Of a stretch of DNA of 64,000 nucleotides, positions 37,301-52,300 are shown one piece after another (within the stretch, counting starts at the first letter, position 1; each line of letters starts with the position of its first letter). The DNA is taken from assembly GCF_000237925.1 (NCBI RefSeq), contig NC_031500.1, forward strand, positions 19,369,753 to 19,433,752, in the 5' to 3' direction. Origin of the DNA: Schistosoma mansoni. Taxonomy: Eukaryota; Platyhelminthes; Trematoda; Strigeidida; Schistosomatidae. A program made the translations under genes and the position numbers. The notes beneath the pieces were generated by a model. That model saw nothing but the letters and a program-made list of their open reading frames with translations, made no database searches and had not been told where the DNA came from.

Positions 37301-40300
37301 CAAAAGGATTTTTCGATGTATGTGGTTATAAGTTGAATCCGTTAACCAATAAACGTTTTCATGAATTAGCAATATATCAGCAAGTTGTAATAATCTATGC
37401 TCTTTGTGAATCGACAATGGTGAGTTATCGTTAGTTTTTGTTTATCTTTGAATACCATGTTCATTGTATCTGTTGTTGCCCTGTTCCAATCTAACTTAAT
37501 ACATTCTATTGGACATGATCTTTTTCGTGTTGAAGTTTTCTGTCTGTGAGAGGCCATTTAATTAATTTGTATGCCACAGTAATTGTGAGGCTTTTAAGGA
37601 GTTTAAATGAGATTTATAATAAACCGCTGTTATTCAGTCATGAGGATGAATTTTGTCACTGCTTAGTAATGATTTAGTAGCTATCTACTGAATCCAAGTA
37701 AGACACTACTGTTTTCAAATGTCAACTGATTGTTCGAGTTATGTCACCATCAAGACTGATTTATTGTCTGTAGAAAGTTGTTTCCTATGTTTTCGAGTTC
37801 CGAGTTTACTTCCTTTTCTTAACTGTTGAGGTTTGAGTTAGAAAGTTATTTGGTGAAGGTAAGAACTTCTGCTTTAAGTCTCTCATGTTATTAGATCAGA
37901 GTTTTGTAGCACACAACAGAAAATAATATGTTATAAGCAAAGATGGATAGTGGCTAGCAGTGGAATCCAGGACGCGCGTTTCGTCCTATTTGGGACTCGT
38001 CAGCTGGATGTACCTGCATCTGAGTTGATGTTCACTCTGGGTCTCGAACCCAGTAACTTTCGCTTGAAACGCCATCGCGTTATTCACTCGGCCACTGTAC
38101 AGTATGCACATATGCCAATTAGAGACTGACCAGTTGCAGTCCTAAAAACATCAATGGGAAGATCCAAACAAACAATACTAAGTAAATAATATGTTATAGT
38201 TCAGTAAAGTGCATTATTGCCGTTAAAACTGATTTTTCTGGATAGCACTTTTTTATCAAGTTTATTTTCTACGCATTAGGATTACCTATCCCATCTCGAA
38301 CCTTCTTCCTTTATTCGGGTCTGGAACCGGTATTAACCCTAGAAGGGCTTCATATAAAGTTGCAGTTAGAATTAGTTTGCTTTAATTTCCACCAAAGCGG
38401 TTGATTTTCACATTCCATAGAATATTTCTAGTTTGGATTTATCTGATGTTTATTCACATAGAATGCTTAAACGTTTTACAATAATAATGTTATATTCTTC
38501 TCTATCTATGAATGTATCTCAGTCAGAACACTTTACCCTGAACTCGGCTGGATCAAATATAAGACTAAATGGTATTTAATCTGTGTATTTTTGCTCCAAA
38601 ATATCTGTCGACACAATCAACTTTCAAAATACTTCACTGCATTGTGGATCAGATCTTTAGGTCAAAGGCTCCGGGTGTGGCCCCCTAAGAAAACCACCTG
38701 CTTCGGTTTGGGCACCCGGGTAGTATCACAGCCCTCACATATATCAATTGAGATTTGTGTGGCGCATATATATCTGGTGCCCTTTTGTACTAATATTTAT
38801 GTGTTTACATAAATAAATAAAACAATAACGGCCTTGTGAATTAAACATTTAGGTCGAAGGCTCTGGGTTTGGTTTTCTAAGAAAGCCATGTGCTTCAGTC
38901 GGGGCCCCTGGGCAGTATCACAGCCTAAATCACACATAAATCAAGTGACTTGTATCGCGCATATGTATTCGGTGCTCCTTTGTTTCAATATTTATGTGTT
39001 CAAATAAATAAATAGGTAAAATACTGGAGCAATTAAACGTAACTCTATAATGTTTAAATATATGAATACAGTGATCTTGAGTGCTGTTAGAGGTATGAGA
39101 GCAGTTATCCCTTCTCGGTTGCCCACACCATGGAAGGGTTCTTCTTCTGGAGGTACCTAAAAAGGAAATCGGGTTAGAAGTGCTTTAATGACCTGAGAGC
39201 GTGACCGCAGTGCTCAAGGGACAACTGCTTGAGGTCGGTCACACATAATCATTTTGTGGGTCATTTTTGTGTTAGCTCCGTTCTTTAAAGGACCTTACCG
39301 CCGGAGACGGATATCCGTGGGATAAGGCGAGGTGTGCATTTTTAGAGTCGACCTCTTCTAACCCAACCGCTCCTTGTGGGAAGGCAGCATCGCTGTTGTG
39401 CTGGTTTTCTGAAGGAAACACTTTACTGCCGTCGCACCTCTGTACAACCAGCAGTACGGCTTCGCCCTCAGACCTTAGTTTGCTGTTGTTAGTCTTATCG
39501 GTCTCCAACCGACCTGTCTGGCATGGTAGGACCTTGAGGAATGATTGTTCCAGACAGTATAGCTCGATTGGTTCATCATTATAGGCAAGCTCGACCACCA
39601 CGTCAAGATAACAGCAATGATCGGGGTAGCAGCAATTAAACTCACAATTATATCATGAAAATAGGAATAAAATTTCAGTAGATATTTTCCTTTATTATAT
39701 TACTAGAAATTTTATATCAGTAAATACTAATTAAACAAATACATTTACCTTTCGACTTTTCTTTTTCTTTTTTTAGCGAACATTTGAAAATCTTCGTTTA
39801 TCTTTAGACAAATCAGCTGATTGGGAAGCATCGAATCCAGTTTATTTAGGCACAGATTTCTTTTCAAAATATACCTATATTCATTTGCCTAATTCAATTG
39901 GAATTGATCCAGCAACTTCATTAAGGATTTATCGAATCTCTTATGTGAAGCACCAACCAGTTGAACTTAATTTTGAAAAATCCTTAAACATTACAATTAA
40001 TCGTAACCTTGATGATACTAGTAAAACTGAAGTCTTAAATGATTTTATAAAATTCGAAAATGCCGTCGCCGTCGATCAATCAACTAACGCTAAACGTCGA
40101 CGTAGTTGTACAAAATCTAAACAACAAATTCAATTCTATGAAGAATTAAATAAACATAATACTTTGATTATGGAAAATGGTTTATCAATTCCTGGTTCAG
40201 TTCAACGTTTACCTAATTGGATACATCCATCTTTAGCACGTGATGTTTATCGTAGATGGTATCGTGTTACTGAACAAGTTAATTCTACTCCTAGTTCTAT

Positions 40301-43300
40301 TGTTAATTCTTCAACTATTTTATCTAATGATCAAGAGTCTGAAGAATCTGGGAAAGGAAAAAAGAGGCGGTTATCAGAAAGAAATTCAAGAACTGTTGAT
40401 GTTAATAATAATAATAATAATAATACTACCGTTGCAAATAAAACAACCACACCAAATAATAGGAAACGTAAACATGATAATGATAATAGTGATAGTACTA
40501 CTACTACTACTACTATTACTACTACTACTACTACTACTACTAATAGTAATCATGTTAAAGAGAATGTACCATTTGGAGATTTTCAAGATATTGATAATCA
40601 AATTATTTCAGAATTTATTAAAAAGGATCATTGTTTAAATCCATCACCTTATGCATCATTTAATGGTCCAACACGTCAATTTTTATCTTTACAATTAAGT
40701 CGTACTGGTAAGTCATTTTTGTTTCTTCTGTTAAACTTGAAATAGTTGATATCTTCTTAATCATCTTTATAAGTACAACATCATCTTATTTATTTGTGTT
40801 TATAAATTATTCTGTGGTTAGATCGACTAAATGATAAAGCTTACCCGGTGGTGCTTACTTATTTACTTACGCCTGTTACTCCCAATGGAGCATAGGCCGC
40901 CGACCAGCATTTTACCTGTTGGTACCCCCGAATGCCCTGGTACGGCCGAAGGTGGGGAGAGAACGCTCTCCCTCTCCAAATGCTCTCACATGGCCACGCG
41001 TATGTAGCCCCTACCAGGGAAGTACTACTCACTGCCTTCTCGTGGTATTAATGTTGTTTACGAAATTGAGAGGACGGAAAGCGAATGTCCGGAACTTTAA
41101 CCGGGTCGGTGGACACGGAGGGTCCACCTTGGGGAGTTGGAAAACCCCAACTCCAAACCAATGGTGCACATGGGTTGGCTCCAATATCCTGAGGGAATAA
41201 ATGGCATATGAATCAGACGTTGGTCACCAGCTACCATGGGACTGCATCTCCTTATGATGCTCCATTGTCTTGTGGGTCGGACCTTTAGGTCGAAGGCTAG
41301 GGGTGTGGCCGCTTAAGAAAACCACCTGCTTCTGTTTGGGCACCTGGGCAGTATCACAGCCCTCACACAAATCAAAGGAGATTTGTGTGGCGCATGTGTA
41401 TCTGGTGCCACTTTGTACCAATATTTATTTGTTTAAATAAATAAAATAAATTACCTGGTGGTAGTGACCACTTATCTACTAATCGTAATAGGATTGTTTT
41501 TTTTCAAGATATTGAAGTTGTGACTTTGTGATTATAGTACTCGAACTTCGACTAGTGTGTTACAGATCTCAGTGATATTCCACTTAGTTTAATTAATAGA
41601 GCAATGCCACCCCGAAGCAGCGTGGAATGATATCCGAAAAGCTGTGGAAACAGCAGTGATATCCGCTAGTAAGGTAAGCCATAAGGTTAGGGAGAAACAA
41701 TGGATCTCGGCAGCATCTACCGCGCTGATAGATGCTCGAAAACTCATCCCTCCTGTCTCTGAACATAACGAAGAGCGGAGTCAGCTTAAGCGAAGGCTAA
41801 TAAGAAGCCTACGCAATGATCGTGAACAGTGGTGGGTAGCGAAAGCAAGAGAGATGGAAAAGGCGGCGGCAATAGGTAACGGCAGACAGCTATTCAGACT
41901 TATTAAAGAAACCGATATTAGGAACCCAACTACTAGCGAAACTATCTCAGACAAAGATGGGCATATCATTCATTCTCAATCCAGGAGATTGGATCGATGG
42001 GCAGAACACTTTAGGGATCAGTTCAACTGGCCTTCAGCCACACTTCAGTTACCCGCGATCCCCAGTCGTCCTGAATGGCAAATTGAGGTAAGTCCTCCAA
42101 CTCTCTACGAGGTTGAAAAAGCTATAGGAAATGTAAAGCGAAGGAGAGCCGCAGGCCCTGACAGGTTGACCCCTGAGATTTTTAAGAATGGTGGTCCAGT
42201 ACTAGCAGTGAGATTAACTGAGGTCTTAGGTAGAATCTGGGAAGTGGACGTAATTCCATCTGACTGGTCCCAATCACTGATTGTGCCAGTCTATAAGAAA
42301 GGACAAACGTCCTCCTGTGACAATCACAGAGGGATCAGCTTGATTAATATAGTGTCTAAAATATTAGCTTCAATAATACTTGGACGGCTAACCAAAGCTC
42401 GTGAAGAGCAGACTAGAGAAAACTAGGCTGGTTTCCGACCTGGACGTGGTTGCATAGACCAGATATTCACTCTACGTCAGGTCCTAGAACATAGACATAC
42501 ATTCAGACGTCCCACAATAGTAGTATTTCTTGACCTTAGGGCGGCATTTGACTCCGTTGATCGTGAGGTTCTATGGCAGTGTTTGTCAGTGAAAGGAGTA
42601 CCAAAGAAGTACATTAACCTCATAAAGGCTCTCTACTCGAACACAACTGGTCGAGTTAGAGCCTATGGCGAACTGTCATCAGAATTGGTTACCTCAAGTG
42701 GTGTTCGTCAGGGCTGTCCACTCTCCCCATTCTTGTTTAACTTTGTCATTGACATACTTTTAGAGATAGCACTTTCATCATCTCAATCTCCTGGAGTTGA
42801 ACTTTTACCAGGAGGCTCACTTGTTGACTTAGAATACGCCGACGACATAGTTTTATTCGGTGAAGACGCTGATAAAATGCAGTCTTCTGACCACTATAAG
42901 CAACAATGCAGGCATGTTCGGGATGCGATTCTCTCCCTCGAAGTGCAAAATGTTACTCCAGGATTGGGTTGCATCGACACATGAATTAATGATAGGGAGT
43001 GAAGTAGTTGAGCGTGTTGACAGCTTCACTTATCTTGGTAGTCTCATCAGCCCTTGTGGTCTGGTGTGTGACGAAATCTCAGCACGGATACAGAAGGCTC
43101 GTCTAGCTTTCGCCAACTTGCGCCATTTATGGTGTAGGCGAGATATCCGTCTAGCAACAAAAGGACGGGTTTAATGTGCAGCAGTCCGTTCCGTTCTATT
43201 TTATGGCAGTGAAACATGGCCGATAAGAGTAGAGGATATTCGTAGGCTACTAGTGTTCGATCATAGGTATCTTCGAAGCATTGCTCGTATATCCTGGGAC

Positions 43301-46300
43301 CACCGGGTATGTAATACAGTTGTTAGGAAACGGGTACTAGATAAGGTTGGCAATTCGATTGATGAAGTAGTGAAACTTGATCAGTTGAGATGGCTGGGAC
43401 ATGTGTTACGTATGCCCAACCACCGACTGCCCCGACATGGAATGCTTTATGGTGTAGGAGCAGGTTGGAAGAAAGCTAGGGTCGGCCAGACCAAAACGTG
43501 GCACAAATCCATGAAGTCACTGACAAGTGGACTGAGCCATGTTGGTAGGTGTAGACTACCTGGTTGGGATTCGCGAGATGATAGCAACCGATGGTTAGAG
43601 ACCTTGAATGACATGGCTCAAAATCGTTTGCAATGGCGAAGGTGCATCCACTCTTTGTGTTCTACCAAATTCTGATCCTCTGAATTCCACATGCACCTAT
43701 CCTTCTTCTCCTTATAAATTTGTTTCGCTGAATTATACTCCTTGAATAACATCTTCAAACCCTAATCTTTCACATAATACTTATATTCTTACTACTTCTA
43801 TCAATATGGGATTTGAATCGACAACTTCATCTCTGTGCAAATGTGGTATGGGAACTCGAACTGATGTTCGTACTTACGAAGTTCTACGTTGTAACTGGCT
43901 CACTGACTGACTAAACTTGCATATTGAAGTATATGTGATTTGAAATCAAATATCTGAATATGAAAATAGTTACCAAGTAGAGATTTCCATTAAATTTTTG
44001 TATTTCAGTCAGTCAGTCAGCTACAACGTAGGACCACGCGTCGTGGTAATCAAGGTTCAGGCATATATAACACGTGATCCAACCATCTCAGTCGGTGAAG
44101 ATTCACCACCTCATCAACTGATTTACCATCATTCCCTTATACCCTCTGTATAACCTCACCATTACTTACCCGATGATCCCAGCAGATGTAAGCAATATTT
44201 CTAAGACATCTGTGGTCAAATACTAGTAACCTACGAGTATCTTCTACTCTTAATGGCCATGTTTCACAGCCGTAAAGTAGAACAGAGCGAACTGCTGCAC
44301 AGTATACTCGTCCATTAATTGATAGACGGATATCTCGTCTTCGCCATAGGTCATGTAAGTTGGCAAAAGTCGAGCAAGCTTTTTGAATCCGTGCTGAGAT
44401 TCCGTCAGACACCAACCCATTAGAGCTGATCAGACTTCCGAGATAAGTGTTGTCGACGCGTTCGACTACTTCACTCCCTATCCTTAGTTCAGGTATTGAC
44501 GCAGTCCAGTCCTGGAGTAACAAATTTTTTGTATGATAGCGGAACTAATTACCAAATTAATTACATAGTTAACTTGTCAAATTAACTTTTAACTATGTAA
44601 CATAAGTGGATATATGTCTCCTTGGAGTCGCTTGCCATTCAGTGTGTAGTTCAGAAAAAGAATAAATAACTTCTTGTGGAACTGCAATTGGTTTTTGTTA
44701 TGTTTTAAGACGCTGATCGGTATCATCTACTGAATTCACTTATCAGAATTTCAATCATAATTTTTCGTACTACGTCTACTATTCCATCTATAGCGTAGCG
44801 TTCTATACATTCTGATCTGCATAGCTAACCTTGTGCCAAAGTAAACTACACTTCTATCGGTCCGTATATCTGCAAGCCTTTCTCTTTGTCTCCATCCTTG
44901 ATTTCAAAAAGACATTTGCAGCTAAGGTTATGTTACTATTATTATTACCAATAATAAAGTTCTCTACTAAGCATGCATTCGAAATTTAAATAATGATGAT
45001 AATCTGGAAAATAGTTCCGAAATTTCCATGTTTTCAAAAAATCTCATCATAACCAGTTTGATATTCCAGGGGTTTAATGACCAATCATCCGATCATTGCT
45101 GTGCACACTGACAGCTGTATTGAATTATTATTTTTAATTCCCAGTCTGGTTTACAATACTGTTTATTTTTGTAAATCAAAAGTAAGGAAGCCTATCGTGC
45201 CTTCAGAAATAAAACAATAAACTCTAGAATGTAAAATAAATGATGATACAAGCTTTACACACCTTTTTGTTGATGTTATCCGATTTCCTGTATTGATCGA
45301 ATGTATTTTTATGGAGTTTCTAAGGGATTTTGACATAAAGTAATCATACGATCAGTCAAATATTATTTAAAGGTTTGCCCACGTGTTGTTACCTTGGTTT
45401 TTGTGCTGTACGCGTGTTTGTAGCTTTTAATGCTGTCTATCTATGTCCCTGACTTTAAATTTGGAAGTTGTTTCACTTCATTCGCTATTTTCATTTAGGA
45501 TCGTTTCAGTACTTAACCTCAATAACTGAATTTAGGTAATAGCTGTCCGTCGTTTAGAGTGGGGGTTACTTTACCTCTCTGTGTTGGAAAATCGAAGGAG
45601 TTCAGTAAGTCCTCTACTGGTTGTGAGCTTATTTAGTTCAAGCGATCTGTCACTTTTTCTGTTTCAGTTCTACAATACAGCATGGATATTTGTTGATGGT
45701 GTTGTGTTCACCGAGCCAGATAGTCTAATCGCGAAGCCTTTGGTAGTCATTCTGAACAACACTATCACCGCTTACCTCGTGTAGGATATCTATATATCTA
45801 GGAAGATTGTACATTATTCCTGTTGTGAGACATTGACAGTAATCCATAGACTGAAGTGTGTGATATTTAGTAGTTAGTGGCAAAATTCTTTCTGTAATCT
45901 TGAGGTAATCAATGCCCCCCATGGGATTAGAATCTGTGTCATTTGATCTCATAGTCAAACCGTTCAAAAAGCTGTTAAGCTTCTATCATACTCATCTTTG
46001 TCATCGAAATTCTTATTTTTGAAGTATTCATTGGGCACCTGGGCAGTATCACAGCCCTCACACAAATCGAATGAGATTTGTGAGGCGCATATTTATCTGG
46101 TGCTTCCTTGTACCAATATTTATGTGTTTAAATAAAATAAAATAAAATAAATTCATTTTAATTGAGATCAATTCTAGACTCCTTGTAAACCTTGAAGCAC
46201 TAGATGGTTTGGTGGTCTAACATCTGTCGATTCATGATTTCAATTAAAACCCAACAATCTCCATAACCATATACTGATATTCATTTTATTTCAGCCGTTG

Positions 46301-49300
46301 GAGGCTTACGTTTTTGTTCAAAGTACAGTTCTCGTCGAAATAAAAATACTGTACGTACAAATGATGACGATGATGATGATGATGGTGATGATGATGACGA
46401 TACTGAGTCACATTCAGCTGATCAAAACCCAAATGATATTCGTTCACCTTCAGTCAGTCATTATGAATCAGATGATGATGTAGAAAATGGTGATAATATC
46501 AGTCGAACTGTTGCAACTACAGACGAAGTTCCACAAGTGAATGATAAATATGTAGATGAATCTTTTATGCCAACACGTAGATCAACTAGATTAAGTGAGT
46601 TGTCCAAGAACAGAACACCTGTAAATTGTTCTATTAACTCCAATGGAACGTCTTCATCGGTAAGATATGTAATGTTTATTGTTTCCTGTTATATTTATTT
46701 ACTTCCTCTATTTTGAATATTTTGGTATGTCTAATAGATCATAACGTTCCAACCAGTTTTACATTACTTTTATTATCTTAAGATGCGAATAGATTAGGTA
46801 TATTAATTGATAGAGTTTGTTTTATACTACTCAAAGTAGTATCATTAGCCGTTACAAATATGATATGAACCTGTGCTGTATTTAGTGAGTTACATAATTG
46901 AATAAACTAAACCAGTGGTTATTTAACTATAAACTAGGTGATCTGATGTTCTATTAGCGGGAAAAAATTTATCACTTCCTCACACCGTGCAATGACACTT
47001 GTTTTTGATGCATCTAAAAAGGAAACTGGGTTAATAGTGCTCATGTCAACATAAGCACTTGAGTTCAGAGCCCGAGGGACTGCTGTTTGTAATTGATCAT
47101 ATATAAACTTTTTGAATAGCTCTTGATTTTTGAGCTTGCATCTTGAGAACCTTACCCACTAGTTTCAGGAATCCTGGAGGTTACGGTTGATCTTTTTTAA
47201 TCCTTCCCTTTAATTGTGAAAATGTAGCATCTCTGGAGGTTTTGGTTTTTTGAGAGAAATATCTTATTGGTAAGTCTTTTGACAGCGCTTGAATCGTTTT
47301 CTTTAGCTCTTCTTATTACTCCAGGCTAAATCTAAAGGACAACTTGAACACGGGAGAAAAGTCGTGAAGTATGGAAAGAGCGCTTTACTCCATGGTTAGT
47401 TTATGTACAGAAAATTGAGAGTAATTATAACATTTCAGATGGTTCAGATGGCTCTCAAAAATCAACCTATCTGATTGATTGAGTCATCACAATATCTAAG
47501 CATGACGACCACACCAATATAGCAATATAAGAGTATGTAAAGCTATTGCAGAATTGTAAACTAATCTAATCAAGTTTTATAATAATAAAATTTGTTTATG
47601 TACTTGTATATATATGTATATGTGTGATTTCAGTTACCTGAAGATCAAAAACATGGAACTTCTGAAGAGGTGGTGATAGAACAGTCTGATATGAAATGTA
47701 ACCAAACATTTTCCGATAAACAATTGACTCATTCTGATCAATTATGTGATAAAATTTCAAATGAAGATAATTGTGATGAGAATATAACAAAAGTTGAAGA
47801 AAATCTTATAACTGTAAGTATTTAACATTGTTTGAATGTCACTTAGTGATCCAGTTCATGATCAATTGAAGCTATAGTTGTTTGTATCATGGTATTTATA
47901 TAGGTACTTTGAATGCATATACTAGAAGTATTACTTTTTTGTTGAAATGATGGAAAATATTTGTAGCTTAAAGTTCAGTATCAGATCAAGGCATCAACTG
48001 ATTATAATGTGCCTGTTAAATCCGGATGAGAATGAATGAATAGTAACCAATATTATACGTATATTCTTATTGTATGACTATTAAATGATTATATTATATG
48101 TGTATTCTCTTCCAACCATTGGGGATGGTTGGAAGAAAGTTAGGGGCGGACAAACCAAAACGTGGTATCAGTCCTTGAAGTCACTAACTTCTAGTCTAAG
48201 CCATGTTGGCAGATGCAGACTACCTGGTTAGGGTCCGAGTGACTATCGTAACCAATAGTTGGAAACTCAGTGTGACATGGCTCAGAATCGATCACAATGG
48301 CGTAGGTGTATACACTCTTTATCTTCCCTTAATCTATGAGATTAAAATTGCTTCATAACTTTTTTCCTTCCTATACTATATCCTTATATACAACCTTTCT
48401 TTATATACTACCACCACTAAATTAACTACTTCTATGAATCCGTTGTTCATCTTGTTGTGCTAATGAGTGAGGTATGGCAACTTGGACCGATGCATAAATG
48501 TGCTTGGTCCTACGTTGTAGCTGACTGAATGACTGTATTCATATTCCTTCCATTGTAAGCTTTTATTTGATCTATTAACTATTACCGTACGATTCACTAT
48601 TCTTAAGATATTCTTGATTTACTAGCTACAGTTTCTCATAATAGCATCCACTTTTAGCTTGGTCGTATACAAATGTTACCTTTTTTATTGTGTGGTGTTT
48701 GATTTTGATTGTATATGAACCAAGTATGTTTGAAATATATGATTTGTATGGCGAAAGATTAGTTTGGCGTTTTGAACTTAACAGGCAAGGCTAAAAGGAA
48801 AAAAAGGATCAATCGAAACTCTAGGCTTCCTTTACTGGTGGGTCGTATAAGTCACTGTATCTAAATTGGCAATCGTATTTCGCGGTAATCGTAAAACTAA
48901 GGACACGCACTGTCACTTACCTAAAGAAAGCGTCAGTCTGTGTGTAACCGACCTCAAGCAGTTGTCCCTTGGGCACTGCGGTCACGCTCTCAGGTCATTA
49001 AGACCACTTCTAACTAAATTTTCTTTTCAGGTCCCTCAAGAATGGTTCTTGCACGGTGTGGGCAGCCTGGAAGCGATAACTGCCCTCATATCTCTAACAG
49101 CACTCAAGATCACTGATCTACTGTTTTGTATATAAGGCAGAATATGATTGGAAGATTTCAGTTTCAATTAACTGACCTTATTGTGAATGAGTTCTTTTGT
49201 TTTCGTTGATACACATCTGCTGTTTTTTTAAATGAAAATGAGATGTACTACTTATTGTTTCTTCTTAATAGGAGCCATCTTCTGAATTATTCACTTTAAT

Positions 49301-52300
49301 TGCAAAAGATTCACAAGAATTAAATCAATTATTAATAATTCTACGACAAATCTTATCTATTAATGAAGAGAAATTAAATAAGAAACAATCCATTGATGAA
49401 TTAGATTTGAATTCTGATTGTGACAATCCAATAGAAGAAGAAGCTGATGATGATGGCAATATCAACAACAAAGAATCTGTCACTAACAAAAAACGAACAT
49501 TAGCGGAACAAAATGAGAATACTAAAAATCAGGTAAATGATTCATCAGTAATATTTATGTTTTATTAAGGCAAAAAAACATAAATCTTTTCCAACCTGTT
49601 TGACATTTCAGAAGGGGTTTGGTGGATAATTTAGTATTTTCATAGTTGAAATCATGAGTCCATTGAAGTTAGACCAGCTAGCTCAGTGGTCTATCGGTTA
49701 AGTGATCTGGCGTGAGACTGGTAGGTCCTGGGTTCGAATCTCGCTCGCGAGGCGAGATCGTGGATGCGCACTGCCACTGAGGAGTCCCATAATACGACGA
49801 AACGGCCGTTCAGTGCTTTCAGGTTTCCCATGGTAGTCTAACTTCAATTGATTCATGATTTTTTATATTTGTATTGTTTCATGTTAATTGAGAATAAATG
49901 TTTAATTTACAGAGTTATGATGTGTTGTGTGCTACTGATATCGATAAATATAAGTAGTATATATCATCAATAAAAAGTGAAATACCTGATAGCAGAAGGT
50001 TAAGAAGAGCGAAGCAAAGAGAACGAGAACAAGAAATGATTGATGTTGTCTGGGACGATTGACTGGTATTCGCAAAAGGAACAGTCAAGTTTAAGACAAT
50101 TGATTGACATTTTGCATATTAAGTATTTACTGTATGGTGATCACATACATTCGATTATCTCCACTTGTGTTCTCGTTCACTACAATTGTATGGTATGGAA
50201 AACTTGGGTTAATGAACATTTGTGTCAAGTTCAACATTAATTTTTATTTATGTCTGATTTCAATTAATTGAATAAGACTAATTTGGCTTCCTTCCATTAC
50301 TAATATTATGAATATTATTACTAAGTTAATAATTCCAATGCAAATGTGTGCCTGGTCCTAAGTTGTAGCTGACTGATCATTACATCATTACATGTACTGC
50401 ATTTGTACTTGTGAATTGTTCTGTCGTGTTCATCAAATCCAATGGGTCTTTACCTTTACCTAATCATTTTTTTCTAATTTATATTTAATGAAATACAATA
50501 TGATTCGGTTGATCTACCAGTTATATTTCTAATAATTATCATTCCACCTTTGCTTATAATGCTTGTGAATTAAGGCTTTATCGAGACAATACGCACAGCA
50601 TGCACATATGCCAATAACAGACTGAACAATTGCAGTCCTAAACATCAATGGGAAGATTCAAACAAATAATACCGAGTGAATTATTATTTAAGAGTTAATT
50701 AGATAAACTAAATTATAATAGATTATCAGCTCATTGGTGATTTTATCAATGACATTGGAATGATCGTTGCGTTATGTAGCAACTCGACAAAAAAGTTAAA
50801 ATTACATAATTGGAAACTGAAAAGTACTTCTAAAGGTTAGGCCTTCTCTGCAGAAATTCGAGGTCCTACATTCAATTCTTGTTGACATTGTGTTGGTTTT
50901 CACTGATGAAACGTTTTTAGTAAGACGAACTGGTTGTTTAGTGCTTCCTAATTTTTACTGGTACCCCAAATGGTGTTTATCAGTGGAGAATACATCTTAC
51001 AAATAGGAGATAATTTGTATAATTTTCTTAAATCACTCCGTGAATATGTTCACATTTGATTATTAAAACAATCATTAACCAATTGTTAGTATGATTTAAA
51101 ATGATTTGGATCAGATTATTTTATATTTTTAGGTTACTTATTCCGTAGGATTTTCAGGTAATGATGTTACAAGCCATTACTCAGTCATCCAGTCACAACA
51201 TAGAACTTCGTACGTACGTACATCAGTTCGAGTAATTACTACTAGATTATATTGAATTTTCAACTAGATTTTAATTTTAATAGTTGTGATCATGAGTCAT
51301 TTAAAGCTAGACCACCATGGAAAACCTGGAAGCACTGGACAACCGTTTCGTCCTATTGTGAGACTCCTCAGTGGCAGTGTGCATCCACGATCCCGCCTCA
51401 CGAGATTCGAACCCAGGACCTATCAGTTTCACGCGAGCGCTTAACCTCTAGACCACTTAACCGGCATTCAACGGTGTTAATGTCTAACTCCAACCGATTT
51501 TAATTATATACATACTACTTACCGCTTTTTTCTTTTCTATATTGTAATTGTTTAAAAATGAAGCAAACTATACGATTACGTAATGCAATTGGATCATTAA
51601 AAAGTCTTATTGCAAATTTAGAAGAATTATATAAATCTGTATTGAATCGTGAAAATGAACGTGTTGATGCTCAACGATTAGCACGATTACGATTACGTAA
51701 AGACGTTGAACAATGGGAAGCAAATGAGGTAAGTGGATAGAATTTTAATTTGCATCATGTTAAAAAAAACAATTATGTAATCGAACATAGACTCCACTGT
51801 GTTAGATTATCAAGTTTTGAGTAAGTAAGATGTGGTAAACAATTGAAATTCGTGGAATGTTTTACACTAGTGATTAAATAGCCCCCAAATGCCCTGGTAC
51901 GGCCGAGAGTGGAGAGTGTCCTCTCTCCCTCTCGAATTGCTCTCACTTGGTCACGCGTATATAGTCTGTGCCAAGGAAGTCCTACTCACTGCCTTCTCGT
52001 GGCATTACTGTTGTTTACGAAATTGAGAGGACGAAAAGCGAATGTCCTTTCCTTTGTCCGGGTTGAAGGACACGGAAATTCCACTTAGGGGAGTTGGAAA
52101 GTTGAAAGTATACATACTTATTATATGTATATAAACATTATCGTGGAGGTTTAATGAGTCATATCAACACAGTGAGAGAGTAAATTAACAAAATACGAAG
52201 CAAAGAAGGGAACATTATACTGGCTTAAGTAAAAATCTAAGTGTGTGAAATGCAGCAGTCAAATAATAATACTGAGATCATAAATATTGGTACAAAGAGG

